Shown piece by piece: positions 9,802 through 20,765 of a DNA stretch of 64,000 bases. Under the pieces are notes generated by a model that was not told the DNA's origin, ran no database searches, and worked only from the letters and a program-made list of their open reading frames with translations. Numbering within the stretch: the first letter of the stretch is position 1; each line of letters starts with the position of its first letter. The stretch spans positions 830,001 to 894,000 of the forward strand of contig JAJGOT010000258.1 of assembly GCA_022457155.1 (NCBI GenBank). The letters are read 5' to 3'. Origin of the DNA: Cladopsammia gracilis (taxonomy: Eukaryota; Cnidaria; Anthozoa; Scleractinia; Dendrophylliidae). Made by a program: the position numbers and the translations under genes.

Positions 9802-10128
9802 TGTCGGAGACTTAATATGCTTCATATTTCGTGCGTGACAGTGAAAGATAAGTTTAGATATCAAGAGACAATGAACTTTTTAGTGCCAGACAGACATTGA
9901 CCTTTTTTGATTATTACCTAGCAACGACCAATCATATTATGTAATGTACCAGTATAAAATCAAGCGTCCCGGTGTGTGTGTGGAGAGTAGCTCTTACACG
10001 CCTGTTGTAAAAGTGAATACTGAAACGTGAACCAGAAGAGATTAAAAAGTATTGTACAATCGACTCTACGGATTGTCTTAGTTATAAGTTCGGGAAGAAA
10101 CCCAAGAGGACGGGGCTAAGTTCTCAAT
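9802..10128 (+). repeat. 3' LTR of the BEL/Pao element
   Basis: 327-bp copy of the 5' LTR, with one extra A in the TGTTGTAAAAGTG stretch and about six substitutions. It is followed by the ACCAC target duplication at 10129-10133. Confidence 0.9.
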
Positions 10129-10133
10129 ACCAC

Positions 10134-10390
10134 AGGAAGCCCAAGCAAACTAGAAGAGTTTGTATTGAGCACACGGACTGATAATTATAATAAAAAATTA
10201 AACGAGTAAATAGGGTAAGTCGCTAAATAAAACTTCATAAAACGTAACATGGTGCTGTTTGTTGTCTTTTTATGGTAATTTTTCGCAATTTCAGCAATTT
10301 TAAATCCTTTACCCTACGGCGTATAAAAGAAGCTAAAAGAGAGACAAGGAAGGAGACTGACTTGCATTTCGGCCATCGAACCCGCTGCGA
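10134..10390 (+). repeat. Host-side repeat, inverted partner of 18310-18565
   Basis: About 250 bp, including GAGCACACGGACTGATAATT, CGAGTAAATAGGGTAAGTCG, CTACGGCGTATAAAAG and GCATTTCGGCCATCGAAC, occurs in reverse complement at 18310-18565. Homology to the other copy resumes on the far side of the BEL/Pao insertion, so the retrotransposon landed inside this repeat. The two copies bound an 8-kb interval. The shared GGCGTATAAAAG motif resembles a TATA box, so the repeat may include a promoter. No protein is recognised. Confidence 0.75.
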
Positions 10391-10781
10391 AAATAGGTCG
10401 AATTTTCTAGCGAATAAAGCATGCACTTACATTTTTCCTCGTAGACTTCACAAAGTAAAGCCTTCAGATTCCCTTTCTGTTGTCCAATTGAGCATACCAG
10501 CTTGGGTCTTTGCATTAGTAGCCCATCAAAACCATCGAACAACAGTTCCAAAATCGGGGACATTTGTGCCTGAGGCGACAAACATGTTCAATTCGACCTC
10601 GTCCGGCACTGGGCACGAGGGTCAAAATACATCTTCACCGGGGAGGGCATGACATTTTTTAAACTGCAATTTTGCCTCGCCTTCCTCCCGGGAAAGGCCA
10701 GCTTTGGTCAAGGTGTGACATGTACGGATTGACGGCACCTGTGTGTTGCAGTTTTGAAGCGTGGATTGCTGTTGTTTATAA

Positions 10782-10980
10782 GGCCTAGATCGCACTTGGA
10801 ACACTTTTGTACATTTTATCAGATTTCAATTTAGGCCCGAATCGCACTTGCGGACAACTTTTGAATTGTCCGCGACAATTTGGACAGAAATTTACATATA
10901 AAATTGTCCGAGACAACTTGTCAATTTCTGAGCTAAAATTTGCAAGACAATAAGAAAAGTGTACATTACGGTATGGAAAC
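10782..10980. repeat. Repeat with GATCGCACTTGG motif; diverged inverted partner near 13685-13760
   Basis: The segment with ATCGCACTTGG, then TTTTGTACATTTT and GATTTCAATTTA, recurs in reverse complement at 13685-13760. A second start of the same motif (GGCCCGAATCGCACTTGCGG) follows at about 10842, with a local hairpin built on AATTGTCCG. This is probably a nested pair of old MITEs. Boundaries are not resolved. Confidence 0.45.
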
Positions 10981-11396
10981 AATTTTAAAGGTGTGGAACA
11001 CTTCGACTTTCAATCTGAGCATCAACCCTTTTCAAAGCGCACGTGACTTTAAATCTCATTAGTATGTATTTTATGCGGTATGAAACTGACTTGTTTAATA
11101 AATTCTCCAGTCGCCATGGTCTTATCGTAGAGAAGTATGGTGCAGCCCTGCGTGAGATGAGATTAGCAATCCAAGCTTGAATTGCAACATCGTATCCTTT
11201 CATTACGTATTTATTAGTAAGATTTGTATTTCTGTTGTATCTGGGCCCGCGCGCTTTTGTATTTCTTTAATTTAATTATTTGTGCGCGTGCATTATTTAT
11301 TTATTTTATTGACGTGTGCATTTAGTTCGTTAAATAACGTCTTAATTTCACATTGCATTATTTTCCTTACTTATTTGCGTTGTCCGTGACTGTGCT

Positions 11397-11598
11397 CACA
11401 TTCTCTTTTTTCGAATTGCCCATAATACACTTTGTTTGCCCCCCCCCCCCCCCCCCAAAAAAAAATTTTGCATAAACTATTGTTTGTAAATGCTCTTGGG
11501 AGAACTGCATATTCCCAAGAGCATTTCAAAACAATACTTTATGCAAAATTTGGGGGCAAACAAAGTGTATTATGGGCAATTCGAAAATAGAGAATTGT
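11397..11598. mobile_element. About 200-bp hairpin element
   Basis: ATTCTCTTTTTTCGAATTGC at about 11400 pairs with GCAATTCGAAAATAGAGAAT ending near 11596. Complementarity continues through the TAATACACTTTGTTTGCC segment to a short loop near 11500. A C-run at 11440-11456 occupies one arm only. No target duplication was found. Confidence 0.7.
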
Positions 11599-11640
11599 GG
11601 GTGGCTCCTCCTAAAATGTTCTGCAATTGATATAGGATTT

Positions 11641-11702
<62 letters not shown>

Positions 11703-12212
11703 TGACACAGAGATATATATATATATTTTTTAGCAACTACTGAGATTTGAAGTCTGTCTATTTGAATTGTTTTCCCAGCTTTTTTTGCTATATTACTCAG
11801 TACCGTCATTGAACACCGTTAAACATAATTCGATTCCAAAATAACGCAAAGTATTTTTTTTATTTCTAAGCCTTTTCAAGGGTTTTCTACTTTTAGTGAT
11901 TAAATTGTTTTTGCACACTGCCATTTGCCGGGATAAATTTGAATAAAAAGAAACATGCTGCATATTGATTTGTTTTTCTCAAGGAAGAGCACAATGGTTA
12001 ATCAAGAAGGCATTAGGCCAGTTCACACTGGGGACCAAAGTGCACTTGAAGTGCACTTGATAATCAAGTAGACTTGAGGTCTACTTAGGAAAGAAGAGAC
12101 AATAGATTTTCAGGCATGACTACGCACAGCGTGCGTATTTAGATGCAAATTACTTGCGAGCGCAAGCTGGTATGCAGTTGATTAGCCGTGATAAACAAAG
12201 TTGAAGGACTAA

Positions 12213-12332
12213 TGTCCGGTTCAAACGTCGAACTTCACATGTGCCGAATCTAATGCAAATGAGCAAGAACAATAGATTTTTCTCATTTGCATTAGGTTCG
12301 GCACATGTGAAGTTCGACGTTTGAACCGGGCC
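12213..12332. mobile_element. 120-bp palindromic MITE, copy 2
   Basis: Second copy of the 330-449 hairpin, exactly the same length, with a few substitutions (left end TGTCCGG instead of GGCCCGG; GGTTCGG instead of GATTCGG in the right arm). Flanked by TAA at 12210-12212 and 12333-12335, consistent with a TWA target duplication. Confidence 0.85.
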
Positions 12333-12701
12333 TAAAGTACGCTATGCATACAACGCTTAGTCGATAGTAAAATAATTTTTCTTATCAAGTCAAGTTTTAT
12401 TTGAACTTAATTCAGCAAAAAATCGCCTCAGAGCCTGGTGTAATACTATGCTCACTCTGATAATTTTTGGGAAATTTTTCGTGCCCGTCTTAAAAACATG
12501 TTTTTGTATCTCATGAGTATTGAATGCGCGCATGGCTGTAGTGTTTTTGATTGGCTAAGCCTGAGAATTAGACAACAACCTTTTTTCTCAACGTAGAATT
12601 TTTTCACCAAAGTCGGCTTGAAATACGCCTTCCAATACAACAGCTAAAGTAAAACTTGAGATCCTGCTTGAGAGTTTTTTCAAGTCGCCCGTGACTCCAG
12701 A

Positions 12702-12971
12702 ATAGCGTTCCGCCCAGATGACGTCCTATTTGGCAGCATTGCATTGTGGGATCGAAATGCGGACAAATATTTCAAAATGGCTGCCTCGGAAACACCAGTT
12801 TTTGCGATTACTGTACATGTTGTGGATAGTTGTCGAGTTGTACCCAAGAACAGTACTTCGTAGCACCTGTTTTTTCGTAGCTATCTGCATAGTTCTTGAA
12901 TGTTTGTACGCATTTCAATCCCATGATGCTGCGCGCCAATTCTATTTTTAGAATCTGGGCGGAACGCTATT
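12702..12971. mobile_element. 270-bp MITE with ATAGCGTTCCGCCCAGA ends
   Basis: The inverted ends ATAGCGTTCCGCCCAGA (12702-12718) and TCTGGGCGGAACGCTAT (12955-12971) are perfect complements over 17 bp. The interior has no supported ORF. The flanks do not show an obvious target duplication. Confidence 0.75.
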
Positions 12972-13107
12972 GGAAACCAAAACGCAGAGAGCACGTTCCC
13001 TATGGAATTCAAAGTTGCACGCACACGTGCTTTTATCTGCACGGCTGCACGGCTGTACTGTCATTGGTCAAGTGCGCTCCCAAGTATTAAGTGGTAGACC
13101 TTACTTT

Positions 13108-13320
13108 GGGCGTGTTCTTTTGAGGACAACCGTTTTTGGTTGGTTGGGTTGGTTGGTTTTTTTTCGTGTTCTATTGGGAAAAAACCGTTTTCGGTTGGTT
13201 TAGTTGATCAACTATTTCAACCAGCTCTGAACCTGGTTGAAGTGGTTGAAACCGAAAAAACCGAAAATGGTTGAAAAGTTTTCTATTGGAACGCCTCAAC
13301 GAAATCAACCAAATCACTTG
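13108..13320. repeat. AACC/GGTT-rich foldback
   Basis: Dense GGTTGGTT tracts followed by complementary AACC tracts (AAACCGTTTTCGG against CCGAAAATGGTT), with TTCTATTGGGA and TTCTATTGGAA near the two sides. It is a degenerate self-complementary repeat with no coding potential. Confidence 0.5.
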
Positions 13321-14288
13321 GATCCTTTTGTTTTACGCATATCGCCAGGGCAACAAAGAAACCAAAAGGTGCGCTCATTAAAACGTTCACACTCCAAGTA
13401 CGCGAGCCCTGCCTAGTGAGAACCGGCCTATTGTTATCTGGATTCGCGGGTGCGTTGGAATGTACCGGATAGGCGTGTTGTCCTGCCAGAAGGCAGGACT
13501 TCGGCTCCTTTTTCGACTTGGCAAAAGTAGGTCGCACTTGTCTTTGCGGTGATTTTCCGTTATAATGACGAACGAATTGAACGTGCAACGTGGACCAATC
13601 AGCGGGACGTGGCGGCGTTTTAAAGTTTTATTTACCTGCCCAGTTCGTTTCTCTGAAAAGTGTAGGTCGCACTTGCCTTTGCCAAGTCAGACACTTAATA
13701 AATTGAAATTCGATAAAAATGTACAAAATTGTCCCAAGTGCGATTTGGGCCCAATTTGTTAGTGCAATTGGTGTTCATTGACTAGTGCAAGTCATCCTCT
13801 TAACAAAATTTTGAACAGGAAAAAGACGTTAAATGACCTAGTCTCATTCCGACCGGCTTTACAAGAACACTATTATTAGTGGCCATTGCTTGGATCTATA
13901 GATGGAACGATTTTTGTTCTCTAACTAGTGGGAATTTCGAATCAAAGGAAGTTTTGATAAAACAGGGAAATTTAAAGACCTCTTCGTTATAATTAGCCTT
14001 AAACTATTAGTCCTTGGATACCTTGAAAACACTTTACAATAGACCACCCCCACACCCCACCTTTATATAATTTGAAATTTTGTAAAGGAACCAGGCCTTA
14101 ATCTACTTGAGTTATGGTTAACTTACGATAGAAAGGATCATTGTATTGTACAGTGTTGTTTAATATTCCAAACTTGACAAAGTAATCAAAATTTTCGCCC
14201 CTCATTTGAAGATAATTTTAAGGTGGCTCGATATAGTTTTTTTTTGGCGCGCGCAGATTGGGTTCTAATTTACTCGCGGGACTTTTAA

Positions 14289-14755
14289 GGTGGTCAGACA
14301 CGAGGGGTCATGTAGCAGGGACTGTAGCGGGGACACGAAGCAGGGAAGAAATCATAGCGCTTGCACACCACATGAAAATGTCGCGGGGACATATCTCAGG
14401 GACATGTTGCAGCGAAACGTCCCCTCGTGTGAACTGATACTATCATAATTATGCAAGACCAATTTTGGGGACATTTTGTCCCCGCGACGTGTCCCATGAA
14501 GTTCAGCAAGTTGAACTCCTTGAGACGTGTCGCGGGGACAAAACGTCCCCATGATTGGTGTTGCATAATTATGGTAGTATCAGTTCACACGAGGGGACGT
14601 GTCGCTGCAACATGTCCCTGAGATATGTCCCCGCGACATTTTCATGTGGTGTGCAAGTGCTATGATTTTTTCCCTGCTACATGTCCCCACTACACTTCCT
14701 GCTACATGTCGCTGCAAAATGTCCCTGCTACATGACCCCTCGTGTCTGACCACCT
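14289..14755. mobile_element. 467-bp TTAA palindromic MITE
   Basis: The ends GGTGGTCAGACACGAGGGG and their complement lie beside TTAA (14285-14288 and about 14756-14759). Long internal complementarity covers nearly the whole element. The arms are built from variants of the motif CAGGGACATGT and GTCCCCGCGACA, repeated several times in both directions. No ORF is supported. Confidence 0.85.
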
Positions 14756-15008
14756 TTAAAAATTTGATTCATGCAAGAAAAAAGATAAACAAACATGGCC
14801 GCAGCACTCCTGTCACAATTTTATTTTTGCGCCGGCCTGGTAGATTGTGTTTTTTCGCGTTTATGCAAGCTAGGTTTACATTCTTCTTTCTTTGGTGGTA
14901 ATGTGTTTTACCGAGAAAAAGAAAACAGGGCGTTAAAGTTCCCTGACTAGAATGCAGTGAAGAATGGTTTCGCGATCGACAACTCAGCCCTGCATCGACG
15001 AAATTTTC

Positions 15009-16293
15009 CTCTAAATATATATACGGAAGGAAGCTGACATTGAATGGCTTTTAATGAAGCAGCAAATCAGAAATATTCAAAGGAGAAAATTAGGAAATGT
15101 TCGATCTGGCGTTCAAGGAAAGACACAACAACACGGCTACATCTTCGTGTTCCAAGGTGGCCATTTCAAACAAATTTTCGGTTGTCCGATGGGATCTCCA
15201 ATCAGCGCCATCTTAGCCAATCTTGTCATGGAACATGTGGAAGAAAAGGCTCTCTCATTGGCTCCAAACCCTCCCAAATGGTGGTTCAGATACGTAGATG
15301 ACAGCCATGTGTGCGTAAAAAGGGAACACGTGGATGAATTCCACTCACATCTCAATTCTATCAACACCCATATCAAATTTACCATCGAGATAGAATCAGA
15401 CGGCTCCATTGCCCTCCTTGACACAAAAACAACCAGACAAGATGATGGCTCGATCACCGTGTCTGTCTACAGGATAGTCTGCATGACAGGCGCTTTATGA
15501 GCCAAGCGGGGCGAGCGAAGCATTTCGCGCAAACGCTTCGCGCGAAATGCTTCGCTCGCCCCGCTTGGCTCATAAAGCGTCTGTCATGCAGGCTACCTAC
15601 AGGAAAGCTACCCACACTGACCGCTACCTTGATTTCAAATCACACCACCATCCCCAGCATAAACACTCGGTCATACGCACCCTTATGGATCGCGCAAAGA
15701 ACATTCCTTCCACCGAGGAGGAAGCATTACCGGAAACTAAACGAGTAGTGGAAGCCCTTACTGCTAATAACTACCCTACCAATTTCATTCACAATGGTCA
15801 CTAACCGAATAGACAACAAGAAGTAAACGATAGCGACCAACGTGGCATGGTTATCCTGCCCTACGCCAAAGGATTCTCCGAGAGAATCGCAAAGGTTCTT
15901 CGAAGCTTCAACATCAAGGTCGCTCATAAGCCTATTCGGACAATCTCAAACATACTTAAAAAGCCAATAGACAAGATCGAGAAAGAGGCAACCAGAGGAA
16001 TCGTGTCAGTAAGATCAAATGTAAAGAACATTGGTCCGACATCGCGCGCGCTAAAATCACGCGTGAAAGAGCATGCAAAGGCTATAGCAACATTGGATAA
16101 AAACTCTTTGTTGGCCAAACACCACATGCTCTACAGTCACCAAATAGATTTGACGAGCGTCGAAATTGTTGACAGATCATCGGCATGGCGACAAAGACTA
16201 ATTCTTGAGGCTTGGCATTCCGTGCGTAACACGAACACTATAAACGAACACATAGCGCTCCCAAACGTTTACAGCAACATTAAGAATTTGTAG
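15009..16293 (+). pseudogene. Penelope-like element: RT plus degenerate GIY-YIG, split by a hairpin insert
   Basis: 5'-truncated. The RT part shows GHFKQIFGCPMGSPISAIL and the catalytic RYVDDSHVCVK. It continues with the Penelope-type thumb/linker motif DRYLDFKSHHHP and ends in a region matching the C-terminal half of the GIY-YIG endonuclease (SRALKSRVKEHAKA, LLAKHHMLYSHQIDL). The GIY-YIG Cys-containing start is missing or degraded. Two lesions are visible: a 123-bp hairpin at 15474-15596 with a 7-bp duplication, and an in-frame TAA at 15802-15804. The 130-bp net insertion exactly accounts for the frame change from the first to the second half. The element ends in PLE-style tail sequence (GCCGAAGAAGGCAACAG near 16417). 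Confidence 0.85.
15474..15596. mobile_element. 123-bp hairpin transposon inserted in the Penelope ORF
   Basis: The ends RTAGYCTGCATGACAG are inverted, and the whole element is a GC-rich near-perfect hairpin (arms include GAGCCAAGCGGGGCGAGCG). CTACAGG is duplicated at 15467-15473 and 15597-15603. A 7-bp target duplication (8 bp with one mismatch) fits a hAT- or P-like source. Removing it and one duplication would restore reading-frame continuity of the Penelope element. Confidence 0.85.
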
Positions 16294-16623
16294 AAATAAT
16301 TAAGAATGCTCTAGAGACTTGTTTCACCTCAAAATATTCTTTCGAGGTGCGATTTAATATTTGCATATATCGTATACCATCAGGACGCCGTTAGACATTT
16401 GCATTTTATCTTTTGCCGAAGAAGGCAACAGTAGTCACCGAAACGTCCAATACAACATTTTTAGCCAGTGTCAACTTCTTAACATCTTTTTTTTTATTTT
16501 TAACATGCCTGGCTACACACCAAACATTTTTAACACGGCTACAGTGATTATCAATTTGTAGTTTTTGACACGGCGACAACTTCTTTAGATAAGATAGCAG
16601 CTATAACTAAACAGGTAAACACT

Positions 16624-16626
<3 letters not shown>

Positions 16627-16669
<43 letters not shown>

Positions 16670-16700
16670 CTATATTACTATATTATATATATATATATTA
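16627..16700. repeat. (TA)n microsatellite
   Basis: A run of TA dinucleotides broken by TTACTA units, between the Penelope-like tail and the exonuclease-like fragment. Confidence 0.9.
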
Positions 16701-16702
16701 CT

Positions 16703-17135
16703 ATGTGCATGCTACCAAAATGCAATATCAGCTACTACGCTTCTCGATTTAACAAACTGTCACTGGAATCGATAAATGGCCAGAAAACTTTCCTCAAAGA
16801 AAACGTTCCAGTGCAGACTGTTCATCTGAGCGATTTCACCACTTTTATCTCCAGTAATGTTGGTGCAAATTGCCACAATGTTTTGATCGGCCACAATTCT
16901 TTTATTTTTGACACTCCCACAATGCTACGCTGTCTTAGGCATGAGTTAAAAGAAACACTTTCATCCATGAAAAATTCTATTCGCCGACAGTCTTCGCCTT
17001 GTCAAAACACCCGAATCGAGCGAAATCTTCCATCGGTTTTAAAATCTGTTTTTAATGAAGAGCTTTTTAGCACATGATGCTTTAGAAGATGTCTTTGTAC
17101 TCCATCGCGTATTATTTCAATCCCCGTCGTTGTAA
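16703..17135 (+). pseudogene. Broken DEDDh exonuclease-like fragment
   Basis: From ATG 16703 the frame encodes NVLIGHNSFIFDTPTMLR, an Exo II-type motif (GHN..xFD). After a one-base frameshift near 17070 the next frame gives AHDALEDVFVLHRVLF, the H-x4-D Exo III signature of DEDDh (DnaQ/TREX-like) exonucleases, ending at a TAA at 17133-17135. The N-terminal Exo I DxE motif is not visible upstream, where there is only a TA repeat, so the gene is 5'-truncated as well as frameshifted. It lies inside the 14222-18117 TTAA element and may be a remnant of a transposon-associated exonuclease gene. A mononucleotide-run sequencing error could explain the shift. Confidence 0.6.
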
Positions 17136-18309
17136 ACAACGGCAATGTACAGCAATGTAAAACCCGCCTCCTTCGCTTTCGAAGATATGGTATTTTTTGA
17201 CGAACGCTTCCAGCGTGTGCAATTTCAGGGGATAACATCTTTTCTGAGTAATAATGGGCTGGTAGCAAAACCTCCTACATAAAATAGTAGAAAGTAGCCT
17301 GTCCTACCAGGACTTTCAGCATCTTTAGAGAAGCTTTGGTCTTAATTTTGAGCAGAGCGCCGACAGCAACGATTCCATCCACACCACGAGGAACAAAGCA
17401 TCCAGCGATTTTAGCCAGAATTGTTAATCATTTCGAAGGCAAGTGATGTACCGGCCATTACGAGACACGAATCATCCAAAAGATAACAGTTTCTATCTCA
17501 CAAAAAGCTGTACAGCGCGAAAGAGATTTGTCTATAAATGAATAAACAAGAATAACATCCGCAAATCGACCACAAAATCCGCGTGGCGGAGTGGCGTAAC
17601 AATTGCCACGCATGCGTAATGGCCGATCTTGTCGTGTCATTTGAAACTTTCGAAGTCCACACTTCCGCTTCCGCTGGGTAAATTTTTTTCATTTTTTGCT
17701 TGTTGACTTCGTTCTATCCAAAGTGCGTTTTACGCGATTTTGAAAAAATTCTGTCAACAGAGAAAAAAATTACCAACGAATTCTGAAAAACGCGTTTTTT
17801 CTTTAAAATTTCTGACAGATTTTTTTTTAAAGTTGGTATTCAGGTAGAACCCAGGGGTCGAAAGCCGTATGCAAAATTTAAACAGAATTCACCGTGGAAT
17901 TTTAAAGATAATTGAAGATATGTCTGTTTTGAGGCCCTACTTAAAAGCCCCATGGTGTTGCCATGGCAACGTCAACCTCGCTACATGTATGGCAAATTAA
18001 TACTGTAACATTATCTTGATTTCGGGGTAAAATTTGATAACGATCTGCAAAGTATAACTAATTGTTTTGCCTCCAAATATACTATATAGGGAAACCAAAA
18101 TACTATATCGAGCCACCTTAAGTTTTTGTTTTCAACGCAAGGAACCCATTAAATTGCCGCGGGAAATATTTTTCCCCGTAAACAACAGGAACTGACGTCA
18201 AATGCATCACGTGGGGCGTCACGTGGCTGCGCATGCTCGATAGAAAAGCTAACGTTTGCTCGCAGTTGTTTTTCTCTCGTTCGGCGTAGCTCGACGTAGG
18301 AGAATCCAC

Positions 18310-18565
18310 TGCTCGCAGGGTAGACGCCGTTCGATGGCCGAAATGCAAGTAAATCTCCTTCCTTGTCTCTCTTTTATACGCCGTAGGATAAAGGACTTAA
18401 AATCGCTGAAATTGCGGGGGAAAAAACACCATAAAAAGACAACAAACAATACCATGTTACGTTTTATGAAGTTTTATTTAGCGACTTACCCTATTTACTC
18501 GTTTAATTTTTTATTATGATTATCAGTCCGTGTGCTCAATACAAACTCTTATAGTAAGCTTGGCT
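18310..18565 (-). repeat. Inverted partner of 10134-10390
   Basis: Reverse-complement copy of the repeat next to the BEL/Pao element, with the same GGCGTATAAAAG motif and CAATACAAACTCTTATAG end. It extends past the point where the other copy is interrupted by the retrotransposon (CACAG near 18569), which confirms the pre-insertion structure. Confidence 0.75.
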
Positions 18566-18726
18566 TTCTGTGACTTAATTTCAAAGATTATGGTAAAACG
18601 AATAAATGATGTTGGAGATAAAAGCATGTTAACAGGTGCTTCTTATTTTGTAGGCAGCAATAATCCATTTTATTATAAACTATATCAAAAACAGGCAACT
18701 ATTTTTTTGTTCCTATGTTTAGAATT

Positions 18727-18970
18727 ATTTCATTCTGTCTAAGGCCAGTTTACAAATGCAATTTTTTGTGCAATTTTTATCGCAGGAGTCAACTGGCGGC
18801 GATTTCAGTGCGATTTCAGTGCAATTTCACAGAGGCAAAGGGCGGAGAATTGAGAGACATCGCAGCAAATATCGCACCCCAAATCGCACAGAAATCGCCG
18901 CTAGTTTACACTTGCGACAACAATTGCACTGGAGAGCGCGCCTTGCTTTGAACTGGACTTGCTTTTGATT
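18727..18970. repeat. Self-complementary repeat with GGCGATTTCAGTGCGATTTC units
   Basis: Contains tandem CGATTTCAGTGCGATTTCAG, with TGCAATTTTT and CTAGTTTACACTTGCG on either side and partial inverted symmetry (CCAGTTTACAAATGC against CTAGTTTACACTTG). It looks like a degenerate MITE. No ORF is supported. Confidence 0.4.
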
Positions 18971-19511
18971 CTCCTTGCTGATTTCTTTTGAGAGCTTTAC
19001 ATTAACTGATATAATTTCTCGCTGCAGGAGTGAAGCCCATGAACTGTTTAAAGACAAAGAGCAATTTAAATATTAAAATAAGTATTTCTTTTGCACGAAG
19101 CCGCGGGTACGTTCTATTTACAAGTCTATTTGTCTTTATTACACTGTATGTAGTAACTAGTACTGCATAAAATTCGCAAAAAAGTACAATTTCAAGCATA
19201 TCAATTCATGCCCACATATACTGTATGTTTTTTTTTTCATTCGCTTGCTTTTTGCCTGTCAATGCAATATGTACGTGTGGATTTAGTAAATGTATACAAC
19301 AATGTATAATCAAATTATTAAAGTTAACACCGCCGGATATTGACGAGTTAAATATTTGTGTCAACATGAAGACTGCGTTGACGCGGCTCTTCTCGCATCA
19401 ATGAGAACGGAAATTACATTTCACTGCTAAGGTGAATAAGTAATCAGATGCCAACGGAATAATAACAATAGAAAAACAAAAAAGGAGAATTTTGTGGATA
19501 CCAATCTGAGC

Positions 19512-19600
19512 CAATCAGGTCAATCATAACACCGTGTACATGACATGACGTGAATTACTTATAAATAACGAGAAAAACATTTACATCGCGCGGTGCTCTA
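19512..19600 (+). promoter_or_regulatory. TATA/CCAAT promoter upstream of a signal-peptide-like exon
   Basis: CCAATCAGG at 19511-19519 is followed by TGACATGACGTGAATT and by TTATAAATA at 19559-19567. The first ATG of a short open frame lies about 95 bp beyond the TATA-like box, giving a plausible start site near 19590 and a short 5' UTR. The arrangement is much better than expected by chance but is unconfirmed. Confidence 0.5.
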
Positions 19601-19661
19601 GTGCAGAATAACCGATCACCATTTTTTCAGAAACGACGAAGCCATTTAACACTGAAATACA

Positions 19662-19694
19662 ATGTCGTGTTTGCCTTTCTTTGAAATATTAATG
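19662..19694 (+). CDS. Candidate first coding exon (hydrophobic N-terminus)
   Basis: ATG at 19662 opens MSCLPFFEILM and runs directly into a strong donor (ATG/GTAAGT) in phase 0. The promoter-like region 19512-19600 lies just upstream. Phase 0 joins correctly to either the candidate exon at 21857 or the supported exon 2 at 27572, and in both cases the joined N-terminus looks like a signal peptide. It could therefore be an alternative 5' exon of the PA14/FN3 gene or the start of another secreted protein. Confidence 0.4.
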
Positions 19695-19700
19695 GTAAGT

Positions 19701-20765
19701 GCTAAATGTCTCTGATATAAGATATTTAGACTCCCTTTCGTGTAAAACTGATTTATTTGCAAACGTTTGTAAAGTTTGAAGTTTTCAGGTATACATTTAG
19801 TTTGCGCCACATACAAGAAAGAAATCTGTCTTTTATAATTTATTGGAACACATTATGTACATCTGCAAGAAATCTATATTTTTTTAATTCATATTTTTGG
19901 CATTTATCAGTCTCTGATACGATATTGACTCCTTTACGTTTTTGGTCGAAATATTTATTTTGTATCGTTTTATCTGAAATCATGTTGTTCCAAAAGATGT
20001 AAAATTAACTAACATAAACGGCTTCGGTCCGAGAAATTGGTCCATTACTATAGCATATTTTGGTTAAATAGTTAATTGAAGGACAATGTTTTTTTTCCTC
20101 AAAAATATTGACAAAGATTATCAAATTGAAAGTATAGCAAAAAAAGCACTGATTTTTTTTCCTGTTGCTTAATGAACACAGCTATGTCATAGTAAAAAGG
20201 TATGAGTTTTAATATAATTGTTTTAAACTCACCCCTAGTGCCCATATAGCGCAAAACTGTTCTGTATAAAAAATTATGTTTTTTAATCTGTTGTAAGTTA
20301 CATTTAAATAATTCAAGCCCAAGCTATCTATTTGGACAAAAGACTGTGTATCCTTCAACATGAAGTCCCGAAGGCAGGATTTTCCTAATTTATTCATTTT
20401 TGCTGTGATACAGCAAACAACAAATTCAATTATGGCTAAATAAACAGGAAAATATTTAACCGCTAATTTTACAACCTAATCCCTGAAATACGACCGCTGT
20501 AATAGAAGAAGTCAGAATTTTGATTACGATGTAAGCATTTTTGGGTAGACCTAAGGTTAGCGGGTGCGTTATTTTTTTTTTTTTTTATCAAACCGATGAA
20601 AACTATATATCATTGTAAAATGGAAATGTATCATATTGTTTTCAATTGTGTTGCCCTGTTAAACACCCGCAAGTCTACAAACGCAAAATGAGCTGAATAA
20701 CCCACCATCGCGTTATCGCATACAGCCAGACAATTTAAAAAGACAGGATAAATAGAAAGGTAAAA
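19701..20765. other. No recognisable feature
   Basis: AT-rich intron-like DNA with T-runs. Open frames are short, start with non-ATG codons or lack homology. I see no repeat structure with clear ends. Confidence 0.5.

Larger units (their letters stand above)
1642..10128 (+). mobile_element. BEL/Pao LTR retrotransposon, nearly complete but mutated
   Basis: Two direct LTRs (1642-1967 and 9802-10128) enclose a PBS-like site, a gag-pro-RT-RNaseH-integrase coding region and a purine-rich tract (GGGGGAG, about 9794-9800) just before the 3' LTR. ACCAC is repeated at 1637-1641 and 10129-10133 as a 5-bp target duplication, as expected for BEL. The LTRs differ by about six substitutions and one single-base indel (about 98% identity), so the insertion is fairly young. 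Pol carries two frameshifts (near 4985 and near 5540), so this copy should not make the full polyprotein. Two TTAA elements fill 7401-9750, between pol and the 3' LTR. Confidence 0.95.
14222..18117. mobile_element. 3.9-kb TTAA-flanked composite element
   Basis: The ends GGTGGCTCGATATAG at 14222 and CTATATCGAGCCACC at 18117 are 15-bp perfect inverted repeats bordered by TTAA (14218-14221 and 18118-18121). Inside are a second TTAA MITE, a Penelope-like element and a broken exonuclease-like gene, so much of the length is nested cargo. No DDE transposase is visible. The terminus resembles the GGTGG start of the nested 14289-14755 MITE, suggesting related transposases. Confidence 0.75.
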
